A DNA stretch of 64,000 nucleotides from Candidatus Moraniibacteriota bacterium (GCA_030645735.1 JAUSNP010000006.1:1-64000), one strand, 5' to 3'; numbered from the stretch's first letter, positions 1 through 8,448 are shown. Translations and numbers: made by a program. Notes: generated from the sequence alone by a model not told the origin.

Positions 1-180
1 ATGAGCGTTAAGAAATTACATACTAGAAAGCTTTTCTAACACTTATTGGAATTTTAGCGAGTAAGCTAGAAATTTAGACAGCACGAGTCTGGGCAGCAGT
101 TTCTTTTCGTCCACTTTCTTTGCTGCCAAAGAAAATGGACACTCTGTAATTTTTATGCAATAAAAATGACGTGTAATCAA

Positions 181-200
181 AAAACTCCTCGCGGAGTTTT
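181..200. terminator. Bidirectional hairpin terminator
   Basis: Eight-base arms AAAACTCC/GGAGTTTT around a TCGC loop, flanked by A and T runs on both sides. It lies downstream of the leftward cysS operon and would end its transcript. Bases 1-180 hold no gene I can support. Confidence 0.7.
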
Positions 201-258
201 TAGAATTTTGCATTTTTAATTTATTTGTGATTTGAGATTTTGAATTTTGAATTTCAAT

Positions 259-528
259 TTATTCCCCGATAATTTTTATTTCACCATCTTCTGTCTCTTC
301 AATTTTGTAACCAGCTTCAATGATGGCTGCTTTGAGTTTCGCCATTTCTTCTGGAGTGATGGCTGGCATATCATGACCGTGGTCATGTCCGCATCCGCAA
401 GAATCTTCTTCGGTGTCATCATCGCCACAACCATGGCAACCGCCACCGCAACATCCACCCTCTTCAGCAACTGGTGCATCTTTTTCTTCGTCGTGGTCGT
501 GACCACATCCGCAGGGACTATTTGTCAT
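259..528 (-). CDS. Small Cys/His-rich putative metal-binding protein
   Basis: An 89-residue protein of unknown function. Residues 1-53 are packed with CGCGHDHD-, GGCCGGGCHGCG- and CGCGHDHGHD-type clusters that look built to bind zinc, copper or nickel. Residues 54-89 form a short predicted alpha/beta tail, MPAITPEEMAKLK onwards. The ATG is four bases after the cysS stop, so the two genes are almost certainly one transcript with coupled translation. The high Cys demand right behind the cysteinyl-tRNA synthetase is striking. No family recognised; a metallochaperone or metal store is an inference from composition only. Confidence 0.75.
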   Translation of the reverse strand: MTNSPCGCGHDHDEEKDAPVAEEGGCCGGGCHGCGDDDTEEDSCGCGHDHGHDMPAITPEEMAKLKAAIIEAGYKIEETEDGEIKIIGE

Positions 529-532
529 AAAT

Positions 533-1954
533 TTATTTCTTCTTAATTATAAAATTGTTATCCTTAATATCTTCGACTATATAGCCTAATTTGTCAATTG
601 TATCGCGCAACTCATCGGATTTGGCAAAATCTTTGTTTTGGCGCGCTTCTTTTCTCTCTTGCGCAATCTTTTGCACCGCCTCTGGAATTTCAGCCACTTG
701 CAAAATCAAGCCCAGAACTTTGGCAAAAGTTTCCAAAAGTTTTTTGGCTTCCATGGGATTACCTAGTAAATTTTCATCAAGTAGTTTGTTGCCATCAGTC
801 ACAAATTGGAAAATCACCGACATAGCTTTGGGCGTGTTCAAATCATCATCCATCGCTTCTTCAAAATCTTTTTTGTAACCTTCTAGTGTCATGCCGGAAA
901 GTTTTTCCTCGGTGGTTGGTTCATGACTCAAAAGACGAGAATAGAAATTGTTGAGCGTGGCCAAATTGGCGCGCGCTTGTTCCATAGATGCCCAGGTGAA
1001 ATTGAGCTGCGTGCGGTGATGCGCTGACAGAATCAGCATGCGCAATTCAATTGGAGAAAAACCTTTTTCTTTGATGTTTTCTAAAGTATAAAAATTGTTT
1101 TTGGATTTGCTCATTTTGACTCCGTCCACTTTCAAATGGCGAGTGTGAATCCAATAGTTCACAAATTTCACGCCCGTAGCACATTCAGTTTGCGCAATTT
1201 CTGCTTCATGATGCGGGAAAATGTTGTCTTCACCGCCAGTGTGAATGTCCATGGTGTCGCCGAGATATTCGGTGCTCATGGCCGAACATTCAATGTGCCA
1301 ACCTGGATAACCGACTGACCAAGGTGAATCCCAGTGTAAGATATGCTCTTTAGGTGCTTTGATCCAGAGTGCAAAATCCCACGGATTTTTCTTGTCGGGA
1401 TGTTCTTCCAATCGTGCGCCAACTTGCAAATCTTCCAGATTGTTGCCGGACAACTTCCCATAGTCAGCGAATTTGGTCACATCGAAAAATACATTGCCAT
1501 TCATTTCATAGGCAAAACCTTTCTTGATCAAAGTTTCAATAATACGAATCATCTGTGGCACATGCGCGGTGGCGCGGGGAAAATAGTGTGCTGGCAAGAT
1601 GTTCATTTCCTTTTCAACCTCATGGAAATCTTTTTCATAGAATTCAGTGATCTCCGCCGGAGTTTTGTTTTCTTTCAAAGCTTTCTTTTCAATCTTGTCG
1701 TCACCCGTGTCACCTTGGGCCATATCATCATTGGTCAAATGTCCCACGTCAGTGATGTTTTTGATTTGACGAACTTCATAGCCACAATATTCCAAATAGC
1801 GTCGCAAAACATCGGGAATCATATAGGCGCGGATATTGCCGATGTGAATATAATCATAAACAGTCGGTCCGCAAGTATACATGCTGACTTTGCCAGCATT
1901 GATTGGTTTGAATTCCTCTTTCTTTTTGCTAAGAGTGTTGTATATATTTAACAT
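533..1954 (-). CDS. cysS: Cysteinyl-tRNA synthetase
   Basis: Class I aminoacyl-tRNA synthetase that charges tRNA-Cys in the cytoplasm. The 473-residue length is normal for the family. The HIGH motif reads HIGN at residues 37-40 after CGPTVYDY; the KMSKS loop is intact (VDGVKMSKSKNNF, about residue 270); zinc ligands are visible in the first Cys, GWHIECSAMS and HHEAEIAQTE. The C-terminus carries the helical DALR-type domain. It starts with ATG, follows corA on the same strand after 24 bases, and is followed four bases later by the Cys/His-rich protein. Confidence 0.97.
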   Translation of the reverse strand: MLNIYNTLSKKKEEFKPINAGKVSMYTCGPTVYDYIHIGNIRAYMIPDVLRRYLEYCGYEVRQIKNITDVGHLTNDDMAQGDTGDDKIEKKALKENKTPAEITEFYEKDFHEVEKEMNILPAHYFPRATAHVPQMIRIIETLIKKGFAYEMNGNVFFDVTKFADYGKLSGNNLEDLQVGARLEEHPDKKNPWDFALWIKAPKEHILHWDSPWSVGYPGWHIECSAMSTEYLGDTMDIHTGGEDNIFPHHEAEIAQTECATGVKFVNYWIHTRHLKVDGVKMSKSKNNFYTLENIKEKGFSPIELRMLILSAHHRTQLNFTWASMEQARANLATLNNFYSRLLSHEPTTEEKLSGMTLEGYKKDFEEAMDDDLNTPKAMSVIFQFVTDGNKLLDENLLGNPMEAKKLLETFAKVLGLILQVAEIPEAVQKIAQERKEARQNKDFAKSDELRDTIDKLGYIVEDIKDNNFIIKKK

Positions 1955-1978
1955 AAACTGAATTTTAAATTATTTTCT

Positions 1979-2887
1979 TTAGATCCACTTCTTGATTTTG
2001 AATATCACAAAGGTAACAATAGCAACAACTAACATGATGCTAGTATGAATCACAAACGCATGTGGACTTTTCCCAAATGGGATGTCCGCGCTCATAGCGA
2101 GGATGTTGGAATAAACAGTCATTGGCAACATCACGGCGGAAAAAATTGTCAAAACCTTCATTGTCATATCCAGTTTGTTGGAAAGCAAAGAGTTATTGGT
2201 AGCTTCTAGAGATTCAATAGTCTCCTTGGTACTTTCTAGAGAATTCCAAACGCGAATGTTGGTGCCAATGAGTTCTTGAAAATATAATTTCAAATCACGG
2301 TCAATCAATTTGTAGTTGCTTTGCAATAATGATTCAATGACGGATCTTTGTGGTTTCAAGGTTCTTCGGAAATTTAGGATATCTCGCTTAACAATTGAAA
2401 TTTCTAGTACCATATCTTTTTCATAGCCAGAAAAAATTTGTGTTTCAATGTAATCTAGTTTTCGAGTGATGTGGTCTAATTTTGGGAAACAAGACTCCAA
2501 AAGCATCTCAATAATGAAATAGAGAAGCTTGGCTGGCGATTCACTCATGTATTTGTCGCGCTTGGTTTTGTCTTTGCGGATATTATCAAAAAATTCACTC
2601 AATTGCCAGATTTCCACATCATGCGCTGTGATCAAAGTATTTTCGGTGATGACAATGTCCAATTCACCAGGGAAAGTCGTTTTCAGGTTGTTATCAAAAA
2701 GTGGCACGTGAATGGTCAAGAAAAGCGAATTGTCATATTCAGCCGCCTTGGGTCGCAAAGTTGGCGTGGAAAACTCTTCAATGACCAGGGGATGCAAATT
2801 GTATTTTTTTTGAACTTTCAGAATGTCATCGGCATTGGGTTCTTGAATATCAACCCAATTGAATTTAGTGGATTTTATTTGTTGCAT
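1979..2887 (-). CDS. corA: CorA-family divalent cation transporter, divergent pore signature
   Basis: 302 residues with the CorA layout: soluble alpha/beta domain (1-~150), long stalk helices (~150-240) and two C-terminal membrane helices (~245-302). The family normally carries a Gly-Met-Asn motif at the end of TM1; here the equivalent stretch reads YSNILAMSADIPFG, so GMN is replaced by AMS. The protein ends in the basic KIKKWI tail typical of CorA. It is probably a magnesium or related metal channel in the cytoplasmic membrane, but ion selectivity cannot be assumed. Same strand as cysS, 24 bases upstream of it. Confidence 0.88.
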   Translation of the reverse strand: MQQIKSTKFNWVDIQEPNADDILKVQKKYNLHPLVIEEFSTPTLRPKAAEYDNSLFLTIHVPLFDNNLKTTFPGELDIVITENTLITAHDVEIWQLSEFFDNIRKDKTKRDKYMSESPAKLLYFIIEMLLESCFPKLDHITRKLDYIETQIFSGYEKDMVLEISIVKRDILNFRRTLKPQRSVIESLLQSNYKLIDRDLKLYFQELIGTNIRVWNSLESTKETIESLEATNNSLLSNKLDMTMKVLTIFSAVMLPMTVYSNILAMSADIPFGKSPHAFVIHTSIMLVVAIVTFVIFKIKKWI

Positions 2888-2898
2888 AATGTTGATAT

Positions 2899-3000
2899 TG
2901 TCATTCCGGCCTTGAGCCGGAATCTGCTCACTGTAATTGCGAATCTAAATTTATTTTAGTGAAACGCAGAGTGGATCCCGGGTCAGGCCCGGGATGACAG
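2899..3000. repeat. Imperfect palindromic intergenic repeat
   Basis: The ends are TGTCATTCC and GGGATGACA, and inside are the self-complementary units TCCGGCCTTGAGCCGGA and TCCCGGGTCAGGCCCGGGA. The element lies between corA and yidD, which are transcribed divergently. This style of hairpin repeat is common between genes in several bacterial groups. Confidence 0.7.
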
Positions 3001-3038
3001 AGTTATATTTATTTTCTTTATTCTAGCATAGAAAAATG

Positions 3039-3067
3039 ATTGACAAAAGGCGCAAAAGGTGTAGAAT
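3039..3067 (+). promoter_or_regulatory. Promoter of yidD
   Basis: TTGACA at 3039-3044, a 17-base spacer and TAGAAT at 3062-3067. The expected transcription start (about 3074) falls on the ATG at 3075, suggesting a leaderless mRNA beginning with the MKKLV start. Confidence 0.65.
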
Positions 3068-3074
3068 GGAAACT

Positions 3075-3323
3075 ATGAAAAAACTTGTTCTCTTATTGAT
3101 TCGAATCTATCAAAAAACAATATCCTTGGATCATGGGATTTTGAGCAAGTTTGCACACACGGCTGGTTGTCGGTTTCACCCGACTTGTTCGGAATATACC
3201 CACCAAGCTGTCAATCGTTTTGGAGTGGCGAAGGGTGTTGTGATGGGCTCCAAGCGAGTTTTGCGTTGTCATCCGTGGAATGATGGGGGATATGATCCAG
3301 TGCCGGAGAAGAGTAGAAAATAA
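3075..3323 (+). CDS. yidD: YidD membrane protein insertion efficiency factor
   Basis: Small membrane-associated protein that assists insertion of membrane proteins by the YidC/Sec system. The family core is clear: AGCRFHPTCSEYTHQAV in the middle and HPWNDGGYDPVP at the end. I place the start at ATG 3075 (MKKLVLLLIRIYQ, as in most relatives; 82 residues), because a TTGACA-17-TAGAAT promoter overlaps the upstream in-frame ATGs at 3036 and 3066. If transcription starts further upstream, ATG 3066 with AAAAGGTG before it is the alternative. It stands alone rather than in the usual rpmH-rnpA-yidC cluster. Confidence 0.9.
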   Translation: MKKLVLLLIRIYQKTISLDHGILSKFAHTAGCRFHPTCSEYTHQAVNRFGVAKGVVMGSKRVLRCHPWNDGGYDPVPEKSRK

Positions 3324-3367
3324 GATTTTTTGATATAATTTTGTACTTTGTAACGCTGTTTGTGGCC

Positions 3368-3397
3368 GCACTGGATAATCCTATCCAAGTGCATTTT
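3368..3397 (+). terminator. Hairpin terminator after yidD, possibly an attenuator
   Basis: GCACTGGATA and TATCCAAGTGC form a 10-bp stem with one bulged A, followed by ATTTTT. A TATAAT box at 3333-3338 would place this hairpin inside the leader of the next gene, so it could act as an attenuator as well as the yidD terminator. Confidence 0.55.
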
Positions 3398-3425
3398 TAA
3401 ACCTTATTTTTTAAAGTGAGGAAAA

Positions 3426-3809
3426 ATGGGCAACAAGAACAGGGGTCAGAATACGGGAAAGCAACAGAGGGTGCCAATGCCTAAGGTGGCTATTGCTGCC
3501 GCAACAGAGGGCGAGGAAGAGCCGCATATGTTACAGGAATCATGTCAGCCTGGTATACAGAGCGGGTTCAGGGGTAAAAATCTGTTCTGCGTACTCGGAG
3601 ACGAGATGGCCAGCTCAATGAAAAGGCCATTAACGCTGGATGACTGTGCTGGCAATCTTTTCTCGCCTGCAACCAGCGTATGCCGGAAATGTGGTATTTG
3701 CGTGTGCTTCGCAGCTTCATATGGGAAACCCAGAAGTGTTGTTGGTGAGGCAGCTGCAAGCTTGCATCCGCAGAGGCGCGTCTTTCACGCCCCAGTTTTA
3801 CAGCAGTAA
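3426..3809 (+). CDS. Hypothetical protein with Cys pair
   Basis: 127 residues, no family recognised. Start supported by GTGAGG seven bases upstream of the ATG; a strong hairpin terminator follows 23 bases after the stop. The protein has a basic N-terminus (MGNKNRGQNTGKQQR) and a CRKCGICVC cluster near residue 90 that could bind metal. Composition is unlike the backbone, and neighbouring frames are open too (minus strand 3568-3891), so reading frame certainty is moderate. It belongs to the set of solitary small genes with their own promoter, leader and terminator found across this region. Confidence 0.5.
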   Translation: MGNKNRGQNTGKQQRVPMPKVAIAAATEGEEEPHMLQESCQPGIQSGFRGKNLFCVLGDEMASSMKRPLTLDDCAGNLFSPATSVCRKCGICVCFAASYGKPRSVVGEAAASLHPQRRVFHAPVLQQ

Positions 3810-3831
3810 TAGTGCTCGCAGCAAACGCTCG

Positions 3832-3870
3832 AAGGCCGTCAGGGATTAGTATTATCCGGACGGCCTTTTG
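3832..3870 (+). terminator. Rho-independent terminator
   Basis: AAGGCCGTC pairs with GGACGGCCTT, followed by TTTTG. It ends the 3426-3809 unit before the hrcA promoter. Confidence 0.75.
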
Positions 3871-3909
3871 TATTTCTTGACAGCTTCTCAAAATGCTCTA
3901 AAATAACAA

Positions 3910-3950
3910 TTAGCACTCGACTTGACAGAGTGCTAACAGGGATTTATAAT
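3910..3950 (+). promoter_or_regulatory. CIRCE operator overlapping the hrcA promoter
   Basis: Perfect CIRCE element at 3910-3936: TTAGCACTC, nine bases, GAGTGCTAA. The -35 box TTGACA (3922-3927) lies in the CIRCE spacer, and TATAAT follows at 3945-3950 after 17 bases. HrcA bound here would block RNA polymerase, giving classic autoregulated heat-shock control of hrcA-grpE-dnaK. Confidence 0.95.
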
Positions 3951-3977
3951 GGTAATATAAGATAAATTTGTAGTCAT

Positions 3978-4715
3978 ATGAATAAGCGTCAGGAAGAAAT
4001 TTTAGCCGCAGTTATTGAGGAATATACAGAAACAGCTATTCCGGTTGGTTCGAAAGTTTTGGTAGAAAAATATAGTTTTGATATGAGTCCAGCGACCATT
4101 CGCAATGACATGAACAAGCTGGAAGAAGATGGATTTTTGCATCAGCCACACATTAGTGCTGGGCGAATCCCAACCGACAAAGGATACAAATATTTTGTCG
4201 AAGAAATCATGGGCGACACGGAACTTTCTCTGGCGGATCAAAAAAAATTGCAAGCTGAACTTTTGAAACTCAAAGCGCAAAATCAAAGACTCTCCAGAAC
4301 AACTGCCAAACTGCTTTCGGGACTCAGTGGCAACTTGGCTATCAGTACGATTGAAAAAGATTTTTCTGAATTCGGCATCAAAGAGCTGTTGGGCAAGCCG
4401 GAATTTCAGGAAGTGGATGAATTTTGCAAAGTGGCGGAAGCACTGGATTATATTGACGAGAACATTGATTTCATTTTGAAGAATGTCAAAGACAATGAAA
4501 CGAAAATTTTCATCGGCAAGGACAATCCGATCAAGGGCATCCCGAATTGTTCACTGGTGGTCTCACCCTACAAAACCAAATCTGGACAGAAAGGCGTGTT
4601 GGCAATCATTGGACCAAAAAGAATGAAATATGCTGAGAACAAATCACTGCTCAATTATGTCCGCAAAATGTTGAGCACGAGTGTGCTGATAATTATGTTA
4701 GTAAATATTTTTTAA
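3978..4715 (+). CDS. hrcA: Heat-inducible transcription repressor HrcA, short form
   Basis: Repressor that binds CIRCE and needs GroE chaperones to fold. The N-terminal winged helix (residues 1-~75, RQEEILAAVIEEYTETAIPVGSK and SPATIRNDMNKLEEDGF) and the HISAGRIPTDKGYKYFV segment are conserved. At 245 residues it is about 100 shorter than the usual ~340; the inserted dimerisation part is reduced, while the GAF-like C-terminus (GIPNCSLVVSPYK, GVLAIIGPKRMKY) remains. First gene of the heat-shock operon; ATG 20 bases after the CIRCE promoter's expected start site. Confidence 0.95.
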   Translation: MNKRQEEILAAVIEEYTETAIPVGSKVLVEKYSFDMSPATIRNDMNKLEEDGFLHQPHISAGRIPTDKGYKYFVEEIMGDTELSLADQKKLQAELLKLKAQNQRLSRTTAKLLSGLSGNLAISTIEKDFSEFGIKELLGKPEFQEVDEFCKVAEALDYIDENIDFILKNVKDNETKIFIGKDNPIKGIPNCSLVVSPYKTKSGQKGVLAIIGPKRMKYAENKSLLNYVRKMLSTSVLIIMLVNIF

Positions 4716-4719
4716 AATT

Positions 4720-5604
4720 ATGACAAACAAAAAAGAAAAATATGATGAAGAAATGAAAGATGAAAAAAATGTTAAAACTTTTATTGTGGCGGGTGTTCTA
4801 TTGGAAAAAGATGGAAAATATTTATTAATTCAAGAAACTAAAAAGAAAGCATACGGTCTTTGGAATATTCCAGCCGGAAAGGTTGAAAAAGATTCAACAA
4901 TTGAAGAAACAGCAATAAGGGAAGCAAAGGAGGAATCTGGTTTTGATGTTGAATTGATTAGTAAGATAGGCTCTTTTAATGCTAGTGTTGATGGTCCAGT
5001 GGGGAATATTTTTTTCGCAAAAATTGTAGGTGGTGAACAAATCGAAGAATCTGATCAAATATTAGCTTCAAAATGGTTTGCCTTAGATGAGATAAAGAAA
5101 ATGAAAGATGAATTGCGCGGAGAATACATCATAGAGGCTATAGAATTATTAGAAAGTAAAAATAAGACAAGCGAATATTTGGAAGGTTGGAAGAGATGTC
5201 AGGCGGACTTTGAGAACTACAAGAAGCGTCAAGCGGAATCACAAAAAGATTTGATTCGCTATTCAACCCAAAATATTGTTTTGCAAATTCTGCCAGTGAT
5301 CGACAATTTCCACGCTTCGACCGATCACATTCCGGATGACCAGAAAGAAAATGCATGGGTAACCGGCATCATGTACATTCAAAAACAACTCGAACAAGTT
5401 TTGGTGGATAATGGGGTGACGGAAATTGAAGTGAAAATCGGCGACAACTTTGATCCAGCCAAACATGAAGCGATTGAAGACATGGAATGCAAAGGTTGCA
5501 AAACGAAAGATTACAAATTCCAAAACAAGATCAAGAAAATAGTGACGCGCGGATATCAGATGGGGGAGAAGGTAGTGAGAGCGTCGAGAGTGATAGTAGA
5601 GTAG
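4720..5604 (+). CDS. grpE: Nudix hydrolase-GrpE fusion protein
   Basis: 294 residues. Residues ~18-140 are a Nudix domain: GVLLEKDGKYLLIQE, WNIPAGKVEKDS, then the Nudix box G-x13-REAKEESGF. The first Glu of the consensus box (GX5E) is Ser; the REUXEE core that binds metal is kept. Residues ~150-294 are GrpE, the nucleotide exchange factor of DnaK: EYLEGWKRCQADFENYKKRQ, LPVIDNFHAST, DNFDPAKHEAIE, TRGYQMGEKVVRASRV. The Nudix part takes the place of the usual N-terminal GrpE coiled coil and is more AT-rich than the GrpE part. It starts four bases after hrcA and is followed by dnaK. An internal start at 5101 could yield GrpE alone but has no good ribosome site. Confidence 0.88.
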   Translation: MTNKKEKYDEEMKDEKNVKTFIVAGVLLEKDGKYLLIQETKKKAYGLWNIPAGKVEKDSTIEETAIREAKEESGFDVELISKIGSFNASVDGPVGNIFFAKIVGGEQIEESDQILASKWFALDEIKKMKDELRGEYIIEAIELLESKNKTSEYLEGWKRCQADFENYKKRQAESQKDLIRYSTQNIVLQILPVIDNFHASTDHIPDDQKENAWVTGIMYIQKQLEQVLVDNGVTEIEVKIGDNFDPAKHEAIEDMECKGCKTKDYKFQNKIKKIVTRGYQMGEKVVRASRVIVE

Positions 5605-5748
5605 AAAATTTCTAATTAAGAATTTCTAATTTCGAATCAATAACTAATGACATAATGTCTAATTTAATAAGCAAAAAAGTAATAAATTAAATCAAAGTTT
5701 CTGGTGGGTGGGCGAAAAACCACAAACCAAAAACTACAAACTAAACAT

Positions 5749-7713
5749 ATGGGTAAAGTATTAGGAATCGACCTTGGAACTACCAACTCTGCGATGTCAG
5801 TTGTGGAGGGTGGCAGTCCAGTCATCGTGGAAAACAAAGAAGGCGTGCGAACCACTCCTTCAATGATTGCGATGTCAAAAACCAATGAAAGATTGGTCGG
5901 GCTTTTGGCCAAGCGCCAAGCTGTGACCAATCCAGAAAACACATTGTTTTCCATCAAACGCTTGATCGGTCGTCATTTTGATGACGCTGAAGTGGCACGC
6001 GATATGAAAACTATGCCATACAAGATTGTGAAATCAGGTGAGGGCGTGAAAATTTTGATGGGTGACAAAGAATATACTCCGCAAGAAATTTCAGCCATGA
6101 TTTTGTCAAAAATGAAAGCAGATGCGGAAGAAAAATTGGGACAATCAATCACTGAAGCGGTCATCACTGTGCCAGCCTATTTTGATGACTCACAAAGAAA
6201 AGCGACCATCGAAGCTGGTGAAATTGCCGGACTCAAAGTTCTTCGCATCATCAATGAACCAACAGCCGCAGCGCTGGCCTATGGTTTCAACAAAAAGAAA
6301 GATGAAAAAATTGCCGTCTATGACCTTGGAGGTGGAACTTTCGATATTTCAATTTTGGAAGTTTCTGAAGACACAGTGGAGGTGAAATCAACCAATGGTG
6401 ACACTCACCTTGGAGGCGATGACTTCGACCAAGTGTTGATTCACTGGATCATTGATGAATTCAAAAAACAAGAAGGCGTGGATTTGTCCAAAGATCCTTT
6501 GGCCTTGCAAAGAATCAAAGAGTCAGCTGAAAAAGCCAAGATTGAACTTTCAACTGCGGTGGAAACTGAAATCAATCAACCTTTCATCACAGCGGATGCC
6601 AATGGTCCAAAACATCTTGTGATGAAATTGACCAGAGCTAAACTAGAAGAATTGGTAGGTGACTTGGTACAAAAAACTTTGGAGCCAACCAAGAAAGCAT
6701 TGGCGGATGCGAAACTTTCAGTGTCTGACATCAATGAAGTGATTCTAGTTGGAGGTATGACTCGTATGCCATTGGTTTTGCAAACTGTTGAAAAATTCTT
6801 TGGCAAGAAACCAAACATTTCTGTGAACCCTGATGAAGTTGTGGCACTGGGTGCTGCGATTCAAGGTGGAGTTTTGCAAGGGGATGTGAAGGATGTGTTG
6901 CTATTAGACGTGACTCCTTTGACACTTGGAATTGAAACAATGGGTGGTATTCGAACTCCTTTGATTGATCGAAACACCACCATCCCAGCTGCCAAATCAC
7001 AAACCTTCTCAACTGCCGCTGACAATCAACCATCTGTTGAAATTCATGTTTTGCAAGGTGAACGAGAAATGGCCACTGACAACAAAACTCTTGGCCGATT
7101 CATTCTAGATGGAATTCCACCATCTCCAAGAGGCATCCCGCAAATTGAAGTGACTTTTGACATCAATGCCAATGGAGTTCTTTCAGTGAAAGCCAAAGAC
7201 AAAGCCACTGGCAAAGAACAATCCATTCGCATCGAAGCATCCACTGGTCTTTCCAAAGATGAAATTGAAAAGATGAAGAAAGATGCCGAGGCGCATGCGG
7301 AAGAAGACAAGAAAAAGAAAGAAAATGTTGAAGCCAAAAATATGGCAGACACCTTGGTCTTCACCACTGAAAAAGCTTTGAAAGACGCAGGCGACAAAAT
7401 TTCTGAAGACAAAAAGAAACCAGTCCAAGAAAAAGTTGAAGCCTTGAAAAAAGTCAAAGATGGCGACGACATCGAAGCGATCAAAAAAGCCACCGAAGAA
7501 CTATCTCAAGAGGCGCAAAAAATCGGTGAAGAGTTGTATAAAGCAGCTCAACCCGCCAATAATCCTACGGATAATCAGGCGGGCGGGCCCGAACAACCAG
7601 CCGCAGGTGCCGAGGCGCCAAAAGAAGGTGAAGCTCCGAAAGAAGCTGAAACTGAAAAAGCAGACGACAGCCAGTCCGAAGCTTCAGCGAAGGATGGAGA
7701 GAAAAAAGAATAA
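5749..7713 (+). CDS. dnaK: Chaperone protein DnaK
   Basis: Hsp70 chaperone, 654 residues. It begins GKVLGIDLGTTNSAMSVVEG. The phosphate-binding motifs (AVYDLGGGTFDISILE), the EVILVGGMTRMP signature, the linker DVLLLDVTPLTLGIE and the beta-sandwich and lid domains are all present. The tail after ~600 is acidic and Ala/Glu/Pro-rich. ATG 5749 is chosen because DnaK proteins start at this point; the in-frame extension to 5704 lacks homology. The 144-base gap after grpE is AT-rich and partly repetitive. A perfect terminator follows. Confidence 0.98.
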   Translation: MGKVLGIDLGTTNSAMSVVEGGSPVIVENKEGVRTTPSMIAMSKTNERLVGLLAKRQAVTNPENTLFSIKRLIGRHFDDAEVARDMKTMPYKIVKSGEGVKILMGDKEYTPQEISAMILSKMKADAEEKLGQSITEAVITVPAYFDDSQRKATIEAGEIAGLKVLRIINEPTAAALAYGFNKKKDEKIAVYDLGGGTFDISILEVSEDTVEVKSTNGDTHLGGDDFDQVLIHWIIDEFKKQEGVDLSKDPLALQRIKESAEKAKIELSTAVETEINQPFITADANGPKHLVMKLTRAKLEELVGDLVQKTLEPTKKALADAKLSVSDINEVILVGGMTRMPLVLQTVEKFFGKKPNISVNPDEVVALGAAIQGGVLQGDVKDVLLLDVTPLTLGIETMGGIRTPLIDRNTTIPAAKSQTFSTAADNQPSVEIHVLQGEREMATDNKTLGRFILDGIPPSPRGIPQIEVTFDINANGVLSVKAKDKATGKEQSIRIEASTGLSKDEIEKMKKDAEAHAEEDKKKKENVEAKNMADTLVFTTEKALKDAGDKISEDKKKPVQEKVEALKKVKDGDDIEAIKKATEELSQEAQKIGEELYKAAQPANNPTDNQAGGPEQPAAGAEAPKEGEAPKEAETEKADDSQSEASAKDGEKKE

Positions 7714-7722
7714 CAAACTTTA

Positions 7723-7752
7723 AAAAGAGCGAGGCGTTTGCCTCGCTCTTTT
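7723..7752. terminator. Strong terminator after dnaK
   Basis: A 13-bp perfect stem AAAAGAGCGAGGC/GCCTCGCTCTTTT with a four-base loop. Works in both directions. Confidence 0.9.
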
Positions 7753-7767
7753 GATAAAATAAAACTT

Positions 7768-8427
7768 ATGAATAAATTTTCAAAATATAATGATATCGAA
7801 GCAGTAATTTTAAAAGCTGATAATGATTTAGTTGATATTGAAAATAGATATCAAAAATCTCTCACTGAAGAAAATATACCAGCTGAGTTGCTTGTCGATA
7901 TTAAGGATTATCTTGGCAACTTGAAGTCAGCACTTGATTATTGGGCAAATAAATATAATCTTAAATATTTTCCAGTGTGTGATAATGACAAAGATTTTGC
8001 AAATAAGACAACAACAATTGATTTTAAAATAAAAAATATCTTATCTGCATATCAGCCATATAATAACAATGCTTGGATTAAATGGTTTAACATATTAAAC
8101 AATAAAAGTAAGCACCTAACCTTGGTTCCGCAAAAAAGAAAAGAGTCTGTGGAAACAAAGGTTTCTAATGGTAGTGGTGGCGTTAGCTGGAATAGTGGTG
8201 TTAGATTTGGATCGGGAGTGCGTATTATGGGTGTTCCGATTGATCCAATCACACAATTACCAGTCAGTAATAATTTAGTTAAGACAGAGCGAACTATTTG
8301 GGTAAATTTTATTTTTGATAATACAGTTTCACCTCTACTGCCAGATAATATCTCCGTACTACCATTTTTGAAAGAGTGCAACATTAAAATTAAGGAAATA
8401 ATTAATAATTTAGAAAAAGTTAATTGA
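7768..8427 (+). CDS. Hypothetical HEPN-like protein
   Basis: 219 residues from ATG 7768 (the extension to 7738 lies in the dnaK terminator). Helical N-terminal half with YLGNLKSALDYWANKY, and NNKSKHLTLVPQKR near residue 110. This helix plus N-x-x-KH arrangement resembles families of HEPN-type helical bundles, but I do not see a canonical Rx4-6H pair. The second half is beta-rich with a Gly/Val/Ser stretch (SNGSGGVSWNSGVRFGSG). AT-rich codon use. It precedes another HEPN-like gene by 21 bases; the two may be a pair. Confidence 0.7.
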   Translation: MNKFSKYNDIEAVILKADNDLVDIENRYQKSLTEENIPAELLVDIKDYLGNLKSALDYWANKYNLKYFPVCDNDKDFANKTTTIDFKIKNILSAYQPYNNNAWIKWFNILNNKSKHLTLVPQKRKESVETKVSNGSGGVSWNSGVRFGSGVRIMGVPIDPITQLPVSNNLVKTERTIWVNFIFDNTVSPLLPDNISVLPFLKECNIKIKEIINNLEKVN

Positions 8428-8448
8428 TTTTTTCTAAAATTAAAAAAT

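Noticed and set aside
1..180. A possible coding remnant on the minus strand near 90-150 (GGCAGCAAAGAAAGTGG wording).
   Set aside because: No start, stops in all frames nearby, and the wording is known to me as a common non-coding repeat type.
3568..3891. Leftward frame of 107 codons opposite the 3426 gene.
   Set aside because: It begins inside the terminator hairpin of the rightward unit and lacks a ribosome site.
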